NCBI GenBank assembly: GCA_024695445.1
Contig: JAILIG010000065.1
Span: 1 to 39,226, forward strand
Direction: 5' to 3'
Source: Oscillospiraceae bacterium
GTDB lineage: Bacteria > Bacillota > Clostridia > Oscillospirales > Ruminococcaceae
DNA length: 39,226 nucleotides
The position numbers and the translations under genes are program-made. Positions 8,028 to 16,755 of the stretch are shown piece by piece. The notes under the pieces were generated by a model, which had not been told where the DNA came from, made no database searches, and saw nothing but the letters and a program-made list of their open reading frames with translations. Every line of letters begins with the position of its first letter. Position 1 is the first letter of the stretch.

Positions 8028-8450
8028 TCACATCATGTGACCGTTCTGCCGGATGGCAGCGCGCGCTTTCGTGACAATGGTCTTGTCGTTTTCGTAGGTC
8101 AGCAGGCTGTTCGCACGGACGATATCGACCCACCGGATTTCGGCGATCTCCTCTTCCTGCGGCACGAAATCGTAATTCCGTGCAAGCGCGAGAAAATAGA
8201 CGACGATTTTCTGCGTGTCGCGTCTGGGTGAATAGGTCACGGTTTCCCGGAAGGTCTGATCGAGAATGACATCCAGGCCCGTTTCTTCTTTGATTTCACG
8301 CCGCGCAGTTTCCAGTTCCGTTTCATCTCCCTCTACATGACCCTTTGGAAACGACCAGTGGCCGCTGTTTACATGTTTAATCAGCAGAATCTCGACATTG
8401 CCGTGAAACCGCCGATACACGATTGCGCCGCAGGATTTTTCATGCAGCAT
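8028..8450 (-). CDS. Nudix hydrolase, diadenosine-polyphosphatase-like
   Basis: A small (140-residue) Nudix pyrophosphatase. The Nudix box is complete: GHVEGDETELETARREIKEE followed by TGL at about residues 41-63. The neighbouring SGHWSFPKGH and the overall size resemble bis(5'-nucleosyl)-tetraphosphatases, which hydrolyse Ap4A and related nucleotides. The open frame runs upstream to 8531, but the promoter at 8500-8528 lies inside that extension. The start at 8450, with AAAGGAAC upstream, is therefore chosen. It is convergent with the dehydrogenase gene and divergent from the DUF1015 gene. Substrate is inferred, not shown. Confidence 0.88.
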   Translation of the reverse strand: MLHEKSCGAIVYRRFHGNVEILLIKHVNSGHWSFPKGHVEGDETELETARREIKEETGLDVILDQTFRETVTYSPRRDTQKIVVYFLALARNYDFVPQEEEIAEIRWVDIVRANSLLTYENDKTIVTKARAAIRQNGHMM

Positions 8451-8499
8451 TCCAAAGTTCCTTTCCGTTATGGATTGTGACAGGGTGCTTGTTGCTTCC

Positions 8500-8528
8500 A
8501 TTATATCACAGTTTTCCGAATTTGTAAA
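8500..8528 (-). promoter_or_regulatory. Sigma-A promoter of the Nudix gene
   Basis: On the minus strand, TTTACA (8523-8528), a 17-base spacer and a perfect TATAAT (8500-8505). Its position rules out the longer Nudix ORF start at 8531. Confidence 0.85.
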
Positions 8529-8579
8529 CACCTTTTTTCACAGGATTTCAAGCGGAGATTCCGCAGAAAGGATAAATCT

Positions 8580-9845
8580 ATGAAACAGTTTGAAAAAACA
8601 GCCTTCAGCGCAGCAGAAATCCTGCTGCCCCGTCCGGAGTTTCTCTCGGAGGCATGGGCGGTCTGTGCCTGTGACCAGTACACCGGCGAGCCCGCTTACT
8701 GGGCGGAAACCGACCGTCTGGTCGGCGACAAGCCCTCGACGCTCCGGCTGATTCTGCCGGAGGTTTATCTGGAGGATGCAGATGTCACCGACCGCATTGC
8801 GAAGATTCAGCAGGCCATGCGCGACGATCTTTCCCGCGGGATTTTCCGCGAGCTGCACGACGCAATGATCTATGTCGAGCGCATCCAGAGCGACGGTAAG
8901 TGCAGAGCCGGTCTGGTCGGAAAAATCGACCTCGAACAGTACGACTACTCCAAGGGCTCCGATACGCCGGTCCGTGCGACGGAGGCCACGGTGGCAGAGC
9001 GGATTCCGCCCCGTATGCGCATCCGGCGCGGCGCGGCGATGGAGCTGCCGCATATCATGATTCTGCTTGACGATGCGGAGAAAACCGTCATCGAGCCGCT
9101 GGCGGACGGCAAGGACAGCATGGAGCTGCTCTATGACACCAAACTGATGCAGGGCGGCGGCTCGATCCGCGGCTGGCTTGTGCCGGCAGCAGAGCAGGCC
9201 CGCATTCTGAAGGCGCTGACCGCACTCGGCGACAGCTCCCGCTTTGATGCAGGCACCGCACCGCTCGTTTACGCAATGGGCGACGGCAACCACTCCCTTG
9301 CGACCGCAAAGGCCTTCTATGAGGAGTGGAAGGCGGCAAATCCCGGCGCAGATACGGAAAATGCTCCGCAGCGCTATGCGCTGGTCGAGCTGGTCAACCT
9401 GCACAGCCCGGCACTGGAGTTTGAGGCGATTCACCGCATTCTCACAGAGGTTGACGCGGAAAAGCTGCTGGCTGACATGACGGCGGCGCTCGGTCTGACC
9501 GAGGGTGCATCCGATGCCGCACAGCAGTTCACGGTGATTCTGAACGGGAAAAAGACGGTGTATTCCGTAACACAGCCGTCCTCGAACCTGACGGTCGGCA
9601 GCGTGCAGGGATTTTTGGACAGCTGGCTCAAGGCAAACGGCGGCAAGATCGACTATATTCACGGTGCAGAGGTTGTCGAGACGCTGGCGAAGGCAGAGCG
9701 CAGCATGGGCATTCTGCTGCCGGATATGCAGAAATCTGAGCTGTTCCCGACGGTAATCAAGGACGGTGCGCTGCCGAGAAAGACCTTCTCGATGGGACAC
9801 GCGGCAGACAAGCGGTTCTACATGGAGGCGCGGTCGCTGACCTGA
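8580..9845 (+). CDS. DUF1015 family protein
   Basis: A 421-residue soluble protein of the DUF1015 family, whose biochemical role is not settled. Family hallmarks seen are the opening YTGEPAYW region, the PRMRIRRGAAMELPHIMILLDD area, and VYAMGDGNHSLATAKAFYEEW at about residues 230-250, which is the most conserved stretch. It has no signal peptide and no membrane segment. AGAAAGGA sits nine bases before the start. It diverges from the Nudix gene and is followed by a long copy of the mosaic repeat, whose fifth hairpin probably ends its transcript at 10000-10035. In other Firmicutes the family is often near serine-biosynthesis genes; no such neighbour is present here. Confidence 0.88.
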   Translation: MKQFEKTAFSAAEILLPRPEFLSEAWAVCACDQYTGEPAYWAETDRLVGDKPSTLRLILPEVYLEDADVTDRIAKIQQAMRDDLSRGIFRELHDAMIYVERIQSDGKCRAGLVGKIDLEQYDYSKGSDTPVRATEATVAERIPPRMRIRRGAAMELPHIMILLDDAEKTVIEPLADGKDSMELLYDTKLMQGGGSIRGWLVPAAEQARILKALTALGDSSRFDAGTAPLVYAMGDGNHSLATAKAFYEEWKAANPGADTENAPQRYALVELVNLHSPALEFEAIHRILTEVDAEKLLADMTAALGLTEGASDAAQQFTVILNGKKTVYSVTQPSSNLTVGSVQGFLDSWLKANGGKIDYIHGAEVVETLAKAERSMGILLPDMQKSELFPTVIKDGALPRKTFSMGHAADKRFYMEARSLT

Positions 9846-9852
9846 AGGCGGG

Positions 9853-10217
9853 CGGCCCAAACTAAAGTTTCGGTCAAGCCTTTTCAAAGGCTTGCAGGTC
9901 GAGGGCAGCGCCCTCGTCGCCGCCCGCAGGCGGCGAAACTCTCTGGACTTGATAAGAGCTCCGCCGAGGGGAGTGAATTGCCGCGCAGCGGCAAGAGGGG
10001 GGACGCCCTGCGATAGAGGGCGTCCCTCCTTTTTTGATCGCATCCGCGAAGCGGATACTTATTCTTCATAGGCTTACGCATAATGAGGAGCTGAAACTGA
10101 GCACTTTTGTCTTTTGTGCAATGGAGGAGAAAGGCGAAACATGATTTGCGGGCGTTTCCGGCGGGCTTTAGATCATTGGCCGCCGGCACTGCCGGCCGGA
10201 GAGCTTTAGATCATTGG
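9853..10217 (+). repeat. Mosaic hairpin repeat, copy 1
   Basis: Fills most of the 541-base gap between the DUF1015 gene and glmS. Ordered inverted repeats are hp1 9875-9894, hp2 9900-9916 (loop AGC), hp3 9917-9936 (loop CGCA), hp4 9978-9994 (loop GCA), hp5 10000-10026 and hp6 10042-10056 (loop GAA). Then comes a conserved tail with AATGGAGGAGAAAGGCGAAA and two CTTTAGATCATTGG motifs. The stretch 9945-10197 aligns with 19786-20037 over about 250 bases with few differences. The first half aligns with the reverse complement of 38391-38570. No protein of its own is convincing. Confidence 0.9.
10000..10035 (+). terminator. Repeat-borne intrinsic terminator after the DUF1015 gene
   Basis: GGGACGCCCT (10000-10009) pairs with AGGGCGTCCC (10017-10026) around a GCGATAG loop, with TTTTTT at 10030-10035. 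The same hairpin recurs in the other repeat copies. Confidence 0.8.
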
Positions 10218-10262
10218 AGGCGGACACTGCCCGCCGGGCGGCTGTTTCTTTCATAAAAACAC

Positions 10263-10291
10263 TTGCTTTTTTTTCACATACATGATATAAT
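10263..10291 (+). promoter_or_regulatory. Sigma-A promoter of glmS
   Basis: TTGCTT (10263-10268), a 17-base spacer and a perfect TATAAT (10286-10291). The leader of about 90 bases shows no glmS ribozyme core; it has only a GTATAC...GTATGC partial inverted repeat (10299-10315). Confidence 0.8.
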
Positions 10292-10386
10292 AAACCTGTA
10301 TACTTGTCGGTATGCGATGCCGTGTCTGCGCGGACAAAAGATGCGGCGAAATGAAGCAATCTTGAGAGAAAGGAATCTTTGTCTAT

Positions 10387-12213
10387 ATGTGTGGAATCGT
10401 TGGCTATGTCGGAAAGCGTGACTGTGCAGGCGTGCTGCTTGACGGGCTTTCCAAGCTGGAATACCGCGGCTATGACTCCGCAGGCATCGCGGTTGTCGTG
10501 AACAACGCGGTGGAAGTCATCAAAGCGCAGGGAAAGCTCGCAAATCTCGCGCAGAAAATGGACGCGACCGGCCGCCCGCAGGGAACCGTCGGCATCGGAC
10601 ACACCCGCTGGGCTACCCACGGGGAACCGTCCGATATCAATTCGCACCCCCATGTCGGCGGCGACCATGTGACGCTCGTGCATAACGGCATCATCGAAAA
10701 TTACAAGGAAATCAAGGAATTTCTGATCGGACAGGGCAGAAGCTTTGTCTCCGATACCGATACCGAGGTCGCGGCACAGCTCCTCGACTATCACTATCAC
10801 GGCGATCCGGTCAAGGCCATCGCGGCAACCATGGCGGAGATCAGAGGCAGCTTCGCGCTCGGCATCCTGTTCAGCGACCGCCCCGATTCGGTCTATGCCG
10901 TCCGCCGGGAGAGCCCGCTGATTGTCGGCGCCGGCGAAGGTGAGAGCTTCATTGCTTCGGATGTCCCCGCAATTCTGAAATATACCAAGCAGTATTACCT
11001 GCTGGAGCACGGCGAAATCGCAGTGCTCGACAGAGACGGCGTGCGCTTCTACGAGGAGAAGACCGGCGCGCCGGTTGAGAAGCAGCTCCAGACCGCAGAC
11101 TGGGACATGGAAGCGGCGGAGAAGCAGGGCTACGATCACTTCATGCTGAAGGAGATCAATGAGCAGCCCGACGCGATCAAGAAGACCGTCCTGCCGCGTG
11201 TGGAGAACGGCCTGCCGAATCTGAGCGAATGCGGCATTACGGAGGAGAATATCCGCGGCTTCCGCAATATCTTCATCGTGGCCTGCGGTACGGCGATGCA
11301 CGCGGGCATGGTCGGAAAATATGTCATCGAGAAGCTCGCCAGAGTGCCGGTCACAGTCGATATCGCATCGGAATTCCGGTACCGCGATCCGCTGATCGGC
11401 GACGGCGACCTCATCATCATCATCTCGCAGTCCGGCGAAACGGCGGATTCCCTTGCGGCGATGCGTCTGGCAAAGGCACGCGGCGCCAAGACGCTGGCCG
11501 TCGTCAATGCAAAGGGCTCGTCCATTGCGCGTGAGGCGGATATGCTGATCTACACGCACGCCGGTCCGGAAATCGCCGTGGCGTCTACCAAGGCGTACAT
11601 GGTGCAGATTGCCGTGATGTATCTGTTTGCGTTTGAGCTGGCACTCTCCAAGGGGAAGATTACCGAGGAGGAATGCCGCCGGCTGACCGGTCTGCTGCTC
11701 GATATGCCTGCACGCATTGACACGGTGCTGTCGCGCACCGGCGAGACAAAGGCCATTGCACAGACACTCACGGAAACCGAATCGCTGCTCTATATCGGCA
11801 GAGGACTCGACTACGCCCTCTCCATGGAAGGCTCACTGAAATTAAAGGAAATCAGCTACATCCACAGTGAGGCATATGCTGCCGGCGAATTAAAGCACGG
11901 TACAATTTCGCTGATCTATGACGGAATGCCGGTCATCGCGGTCGATACGCAGACGGCACTGCACGAAAAGACCGTTTCGAACATCAAGGAGTGCAAGGCG
12001 AGAGGCGCGATGACGATTCTGGTCTGCGGCGAATCTGCCTGCGCTGATTCCGAAATCGCGGACTGCTGCTTCCCGCTGCCTGAGACCGACGATCTGCTGA
12101 TGCCGATGCTCGCAGTGGTTCCGCTGCAGCTCATTGCCTACTACGCGGCGGTGCTGCGCGGCAATGATGTCGATAAGCCGCGCAATCTGGCGAAGTCTGT
12201 TACGGTGGAATAA
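10387..12213 (+). CDS. glmS: Glutamine--fructose-6-phosphate aminotransferase (isomerizing)
   Basis: GlmS (608 residues) makes glucosamine-6-phosphate from fructose-6-phosphate and glutamine, the first step toward UDP-GlcNAc and peptidoglycan. The N-terminal class II glutaminase domain begins MCGIVGYVG; Cys2 becomes the nucleophile after Met removal, which fixes the start. HTRWATHGEPSDINSHPH is at about residues 72-89. Two SIS sugar-isomerase domains follow (ISQSGETADS near 345, and SMEGSLKLKEISYIHSEAYA near 479). The C-terminus is the standard DKPRNLAKSVTVE. The ribosome site AAAGGA is rather far, 12-14 bases from the ATG. Regulation by the self-cleaving glmS ribozyme, common in Bacilli, is not apparent here. 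Confidence 0.98.
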   Translation: MCGIVGYVGKRDCAGVLLDGLSKLEYRGYDSAGIAVVVNNAVEVIKAQGKLANLAQKMDATGRPQGTVGIGHTRWATHGEPSDINSHPHVGGDHVTLVHNGIIENYKEIKEFLIGQGRSFVSDTDTEVAAQLLDYHYHGDPVKAIAATMAEIRGSFALGILFSDRPDSVYAVRRESPLIVGAGEGESFIASDVPAILKYTKQYYLLEHGEIAVLDRDGVRFYEEKTGAPVEKQLQTADWDMEAAEKQGYDHFMLKEINEQPDAIKKTVLPRVENGLPNLSECGITEENIRGFRNIFIVACGTAMHAGMVGKYVIEKLARVPVTVDIASEFRYRDPLIGDGDLIIIISQSGETADSLAAMRLAKARGAKTLAVVNAKGSSIAREADMLIYTHAGPEIAVASTKAYMVQIAVMYLFAFELALSKGKITEEECRRLTGLLLDMPARIDTVLSRTGETKAIAQTLTETESLLYIGRGLDYALSMEGSLKLKEISYIHSEAYAAGELKHGTISLIYDGMPVIAVDTQTALHEKTVSNIKECKARGAMTILVCGESACADSEIADCCFPLPETDDLLMPMLAVVPLQLIAYYAAVLRGNDVDKPRNLAKSVTVE

Positions 12214-12226
12214 AAGGCGTGAACGC

Positions 12227-12279
12227 AAAAGGGCAGAGACATGGGGCTTTTATACGAATCCCGGTTTCTGCCCTTTTTT
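12227..12279 (+). terminator. Intrinsic terminator after glmS
   Basis: AAAAGGGCAGA (12227-12237) pairs with TCTGCCCTTTT (12267-12277). The 29-base loop is unusually large; the T-run extends to 12279. It lies just before the LRR gene. Confidence 0.75.
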
Positions 12280-12325
12280 CCGGCGGACAGTGCGCCGCCG
12301 AAATGAATTTGAAGGGGTTATACGG

Positions 12326-13648
12326 ATGAACAAACAGAGACTGGCGGCTGTGACCGCCGGACTGCTCGGCGCGCTTCTGACAGCGGCCGGCACTGCGGCA
12401 CCCTGCCGCGCAATCTGGGATGACATCGTGCTGGACGACGAACAGGACAAGGAAACATTTATCAGCGGTGAATACGAGTATTCGATCATGCTGGGCGTGG
12501 AGGACGAGACCAAAAAGGCCGCCTGTATCGAGAAGTATACCGGTGAGGCGGAGGACCTCGTGATCCCGTCCGAGCTGGACGGGCTGGAAGTGGTCATGTT
12601 CGGAAACTACGCCTTTGCCAATAACCAGAAGCTGCACACCGTGACGCTGCCGGCTTCGGTGCTCGGCTTCGGCAAATACACCTTTGCGGACTGCCGGTAT
12701 CTCACGGAATACCGCGTGGCAGAGGGCAACACCTTCTGCAAGAGCCGGAACGGTATCCTCTACAGCGCGGACGACAAGGCGCTGATCCGCTATCCGATCG
12801 GAAAAGAGGAGACCTCGTTTGAGGTGGAGGAGGGCATCATCGGCATCGGCAATTCGGCCTTTGCCGGAGACAAGTATCTGACCGACTTAAAGCTCCCCTC
12901 GACGCTGGAGGAATTTGGCATCGCATCCTTTGCGGACTGCGATCTGCTGAACAATGTTGCCGTGCCGGACAAGGTCACAGAGATTCCGGACTACTGCTTC
13001 AACAACTGCCGGCATATGACAAACATTACGCTGCCGGACGGCATCACGGCGATCGGCAACGCGGCCTTTACAAGTGTCGGCATCACGAGCATCGACCTGC
13101 CGGAATCCCTTGTTTCGATCGGACAGCAGGCCTTTGCCGATTCCAAGCTGACAGAGGTCACGATTCCGGCGCGGGTGACCTCGATCGGGTATTCCGCCTT
13201 TGGCTGGAAGCTCAACGCCCTGGGCGAGCTCGTCATGGACAGCGGCTTTATCATCCGCGGCTATAAGGGCACGATCGCGCAGCGCTACTGCGTCGATTCC
13301 GAGAACGAAAACAACTTCACCTTCATTGCGCTGGAGGAGCCGGCGGAGACCGAGTCCCCCGCAGAGACGAAGCAGAAAACATCTGCCGTGAAGATCATTG
13401 CCGTCATTGTCGGATGTCTGCTGCTGGCGGCGGTCATCGCGGCGGCCGTGATCTCGGAGCTGCGCAGAAAGCAGCGCATCGCCGAGGCATCGAAAAAGAA
13501 AAAGAAGAAGAAAAAGCCGGCATCCGGACAGAAGCAGGAGCCGGCAGAGGTCCCTGCCGCCGAAGCACTTCCGGCTGACGGTGCGCCGGCAGCAGCAGAA
13601 ACGGTTTCCGATGCGGCAGAGCCGGACGAGGGGAGAGGTACGAATTGA
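12326..13648 (+). CDS. BspA-type leucine-rich repeat membrane protein with poly-Lys tail
   Basis: A surface protein of 440 residues. A signal peptide (about 1-28) is followed by BspA-like LRR_5 repeats from about 75 to 300, with recurring patterns such as IGNSAFAG, LTDLKLPSTLEEFG and ITLPDGITAIGNAAF. A membrane segment lies at about 354-378. The cytoplasmic tail carries eight consecutive Lys (390-397) and then an Ala/Glu/Pro-rich end. BspA-type repeats usually mediate binding to proteins or surfaces. The open frame extends back into glmS, but the start at 12326 has GAAGGGG eight bases upstream and begins a clear signal peptide. The stop overlaps the next LRR gene by four bases. Ligand unknown. 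Confidence 0.87.
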   Translation: MNKQRLAAVTAGLLGALLTAAGTAAPCRAIWDDIVLDDEQDKETFISGEYEYSIMLGVEDETKKAACIEKYTGEAEDLVIPSELDGLEVVMFGNYAFANNQKLHTVTLPASVLGFGKYTFADCRYLTEYRVAEGNTFCKSRNGILYSADDKALIRYPIGKEETSFEVEEGIIGIGNSAFAGDKYLTDLKLPSTLEEFGIASFADCDLLNNVAVPDKVTEIPDYCFNNCRHMTNITLPDGITAIGNAAFTSVGITSIDLPESLVSIGQQAFADSKLTEVTIPARVTSIGYSAFGWKLNALGELVMDSGFIIRGYKGTIAQRYCVDSENENNFTFIALEEPAETESPAETKQKTSAVKIIAVIVGCLLLAAVIAAAVISELRRKQRIAEASKKKKKKKKPASGQKQEPAEVPAAEALPADGAPAAAETVSDAAEPDEGRGTN

Positions 13649-15255
13649 ATCGTTTTTTGCAGCGGATGATTGCCGCGGGCACGGTGCTGCTGCTTTGCGG
13701 AGCGGCTGCCGTTCTGCCGGTCTCGGCAGATGAGACCTCAGACAGCAACAGCTTTACGGACAAGATTCTGACCTACGAGAAAATAGAAGGCGGCGTGCGC
13801 GTGACGGCGGCAGATTCCGGCGTGAATTCCGTCATCATCGGCAGCACGATCGACGGCTATCCGATTCTTGAAATCGGCGAAAAGGCGTTTTCCGGATGCA
13901 GCGCGCTGAAGGAAATCACAATCAGCCCCGGCGTCAGGTCGATCGGCGACAATGCCTTTGTCGGCTGTGTCAGTCTGGAGACCGTCACGCTGCCGGACAC
14001 GGTGGAAACCGTCAGTGACGGCGCCTTCGGCTACTGCATGAACCTGAAGCGCGTCACGATGCCGGATTCGCTCAGGACGCTCGGCTCCTACACCTTCGCT
14101 TACTGCATGGCGCTGGAGGAAATTGAAATTCCGAAGAGCGTCAAAAAGCTCATGCCGTACACCTTCTACAACAACACGGAGCTCCGGTCCGTCACACTTT
14201 CGGACGGGCTCGAATCCATTGATTCAATGAGCTTTGTCTCCTGCGATGCGCTGGAAACGCTGCATATTCCCGCTACCGTGACGGAGATCGGCGATATGGC
14301 GCTGCTCTCCTGCACCGGCCTCAAATCCATTACCGTGGATGCGGCAAACACCGCATTCCGTGCGGAGGGGGATGCGGCGCTGCTCGATGCTTCCGGCGAA
14401 AAGCTGCTGTGCTATGCACTGGGCAGTGAGGCGGAAAGCTACGCGGTGCCGGACGGCGTCAAACAGCTCGCACCGTACTGCCTGTCGGGTGCGCTGAACC
14501 TGAAAACGATCACGCTGCCGGCTTCGGTCACGGAGATCGGGGACGGCGCCTTTGCAGACTGCACCGCGCTGGAATCCTTTGATTACCCCGCATACCTGAC
14601 GACGATCGGCAAGAGCATTTTCGCGGACTGTTCCGCGCTCAGCTCGTTCACGATTCCGGACGGCGTGACCGAAATCGGCGATTTCGCCTTCTTCGGCTGC
14701 AAGTCGCTGACGGAAATCCGCTTTCCGGCCTCTGTCCGTTCCGTCGGCAAGGAGGCGTTCTGCAACTGCACGGCGATGAACCGCGTGGATGTTCCGGATA
14801 CAGTGACCGAGATCGGCGACTACGCCTTCGGCTTCCGGCTCGAGGAGTCTGAGGAGAACGGCGGCTCGGCGGCGCTGCAGGAGGGCTTTGTGCTCGGCTG
14901 CAAGCCGAATTCCGCAGCGAAAAGCTATGCTTCGGCCAATGACATCCGGTATGACCTCGACGGCATCGACACAAGACTGATTGCCAAAATCGCACTGATC
15001 ACAGCGCTTGTACTGCTCGCGGTGTGCATCGTCCTGATGATTGTCCGGATGGTCCGGAACGCAAAGGCGGAAAAGGCCGCTGCACCGGCTGTGCCGGAGG
15101 AAGCACCGGATCCGGATTATGTCAGCATTCTGGGCGATGAAGCGTCCGGCGATCCCTATGAGCGCAGCTACGGCTTCCAGATCGAGGATGAATCCGAGGA
15201 AGCAGAAGATACGGATGCTGAGGAGACTGTGCCGGAGGAGGATTCCGAAGCGTAA
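13645..15255 (+). CDS. BspA-type leucine-rich repeat membrane protein with acidic tail
   Basis: A second LRR surface protein (536 residues) with the same plan: signal peptide (1-28), about a dozen LRR_5 repeats between roughly 60 and 400 (for example EIGEKAFSGCSALKEITI), a membrane segment at about 444-467 and a cytoplasmic tail. The last 25 residues are strongly acidic (Glu/Asp-rich). The start is TTG at 13645, overlapping the upstream stop as TTGA and preceded by GGGGAGAGG, so translation is coupled to the first LRR gene. The two probably act as a pair. They look like duplicated and diverged relatives; the second has more repeats. Confidence 0.86.
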   Translation: MNRFLQRMIAAGTVLLLCGAAAVLPVSADETSDSNSFTDKILTYEKIEGGVRVTAADSGVNSVIIGSTIDGYPILEIGEKAFSGCSALKEITISPGVRSIGDNAFVGCVSLETVTLPDTVETVSDGAFGYCMNLKRVTMPDSLRTLGSYTFAYCMALEEIEIPKSVKKLMPYTFYNNTELRSVTLSDGLESIDSMSFVSCDALETLHIPATVTEIGDMALLSCTGLKSITVDAANTAFRAEGDAALLDASGEKLLCYALGSEAESYAVPDGVKQLAPYCLSGALNLKTITLPASVTEIGDGAFADCTALESFDYPAYLTTIGKSIFADCSALSSFTIPDGVTEIGDFAFFGCKSLTEIRFPASVRSVGKEAFCNCTAMNRVDVPDTVTEIGDYAFGFRLEESEENGGSAALQEGFVLGCKPNSAAKSYASANDIRYDLDGIDTRLIAKIALITALVLLAVCIVLMIVRMVRNAKAEKAAAPAVPEEAPDPDYVSILGDEASGDPYERSYGFQIEDESEEAEDTDAEETVPEEDSEA

Positions 15256-15297
15256 CTGCTTGCATGGAGCTTTCCGGCGCCGGAAAGGAGCAATCGT

Positions 15298-16662
15298 ATG
15301 GCACGCATCAAAAAAACGAGAGAGCCGGTTACGGTTGCACAGATGAGCCCGCGAAAGATGTTTTTTATGCTCTGCGGCTGCATTCTGTTTGCGTACTGTC
15401 TGATCAATCTGTCCGCTGTGACCGGCTTCCTGAAAAAAGTGATGTCGGCGCTCGGGCCGGTGGTGACGGGCTTCATCTTTGCCTATATCCTGAGTCCTGC
15501 CGCATCCTGGCTGGAGAACCGTCTGAACCGGCTCTTTTCCCGCGTCATCAGAAAGCACCCCGGCTTTGTGCATTTTACACGCGGCTTCAGCGCCTTTGTG
15601 ACCGTGCTGATCTTCATCGGCTCGCTGGCGCTGCTGGTCGTGGCCGTCTCGACGCAGGTCGTGGACGGCGTGACAACGCTCGTCAGCAAGATGCCGGGCT
15701 ATGTCAACACCGTGACCGAAAAGGTCGAGGAGATTTTCCGGCGTGACACGAGCTTTTCCAATTTTCTGCGGGAGCTGAACGAACGGTTCTCCGCGTCCGA
15801 CCTCGGCATGGGCAAGGTCGATGCCGTGGATCTGAGCCAGAAGATTCTTTCAACGGTGTCCACCGGTCTGGTCGGCACGCTGGGCTTTCTGTACGATGTG
15901 GTCATCGGCTTTGTCATCGCCATTTATCTGCTCATCAGCCGGAAACGCTTTGTCAAGCAGACGAAGCAGATCCTGTACGCGGTCTGCCGGGAGCGCACCG
16001 CAAACTGGATCAACGAAAGAATCACCTCCGCGAGCAAGACCTTCGGTACGGCGGTGCTCGGAAAGTTCGTCGATTCGCTGATTATCGGAATGCTCTGCTT
16101 TGCGGGAAACAAGGCACTCGGAATCCCCTATGCGACGCTGATCGCGGTCATCATCGGCGTGACGAATATGATTCCGTTCTTCGGCCCGATCATCGGCGCG
16201 ATTCCGTGCGTGCTGCTGGTGCTGATGGAAAATCCGGTCAAGGCGCTGTACTTCGCGGCGTTTGTCATCGTGCTGCAGCAGCTTGACGCCAATATACTCG
16301 ATCCGCGAATTGTCGGCAGTTCGATCGGTCTGCCGGCCTTCTGGGAGCTGTTCGCCTGTATGCTGGGCGGCGGCCTGTTCGGCATCGGCGGCCTGATTAT
16401 CGGTGTGCCGGCGTTTGCCGTTATTTACGGTCTGGTGCGGGATCTCGTCCACGGGATCATCCGCGACCGGGTGCAGAGAGGAGAGCTGGAAGGAGATTTT
16501 GTGCGTGAAACACTGGGCTTTGAGCCGCAGGATGCTGCGGAAACCGGCCTGTTTCAGTCTGTCCCGCTGAGCGAGGATGTCCTGACGGATCTGGATCATC
16601 CGAGCCCTGCGAAAGAGAATGCGGCGGAGCAGAAAGAAGATACCGTGCATCAAAGCGGCTGA
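15298..16662 (+). CDS. AI-2E/PerM-family transporter
   Basis: A polytopic membrane protein (454 residues) of the AI-2E transporter (PerM/YtvI/DUF20) family. Members export small molecules or ions, and the substrate differs by member. An early membrane pair (about 20-75) is followed by a long soluble-like segment (about 110-190). A C-terminal membrane bundle includes IPYATLIAVIIGVTNMIPFF and a GGLFGIGGLIIGVPAFAV stretch, both typical of the family. GAAAGGAG precedes the ATG. It lies 42 bases after the second LRR gene and is probably in the same transcript. The hydrophilic C-terminal tail is acidic. Substrate cannot be told. Confidence 0.88.
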   Translation: MARIKKTREPVTVAQMSPRKMFFMLCGCILFAYCLINLSAVTGFLKKVMSALGPVVTGFIFAYILSPAASWLENRLNRLFSRVIRKHPGFVHFTRGFSAFVTVLIFIGSLALLVVAVSTQVVDGVTTLVSKMPGYVNTVTEKVEEIFRRDTSFSNFLRELNERFSASDLGMGKVDAVDLSQKILSTVSTGLVGTLGFLYDVVIGFVIAIYLLISRKRFVKQTKQILYAVCRERTANWINERITSASKTFGTAVLGKFVDSLIIGMLCFAGNKALGIPYATLIAVIIGVTNMIPFFGPIIGAIPCVLLVLMENPVKALYFAAFVIVLQQLDANILDPRIVGSSIGLPAFWELFACMLGGGLFGIGGLIIGVPAFAVIYGLVRDLVHGIIRDRVQRGELEGDFVRETLGFEPQDAAETGLFQSVPLSEDVLTDLDHPSPAKENAAEQKEDTVHQSG

Positions 16663-16755
16663 GAGGGCTGCTTGTGCAAATAAAAATGAAGCGTCTGCCT
16701 TTGTACCGAACGATGGGAGGCCGCTTCATAATCAGAAAAAAGGGGAGTTTTTTGA

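Noticed and set aside
9846-10260. CRISPR array
   Set aside because: The repeats are inverted hairpins of differing sequence without regular spacers, and no cas gene is present.
10292-10386. glmS ribozyme in the glmS leader
   Set aside because: The leader is about 90 bases and shows no AGCGCC-type core or the conserved pseudoknot segments, so the self-cleaving element is not supported.
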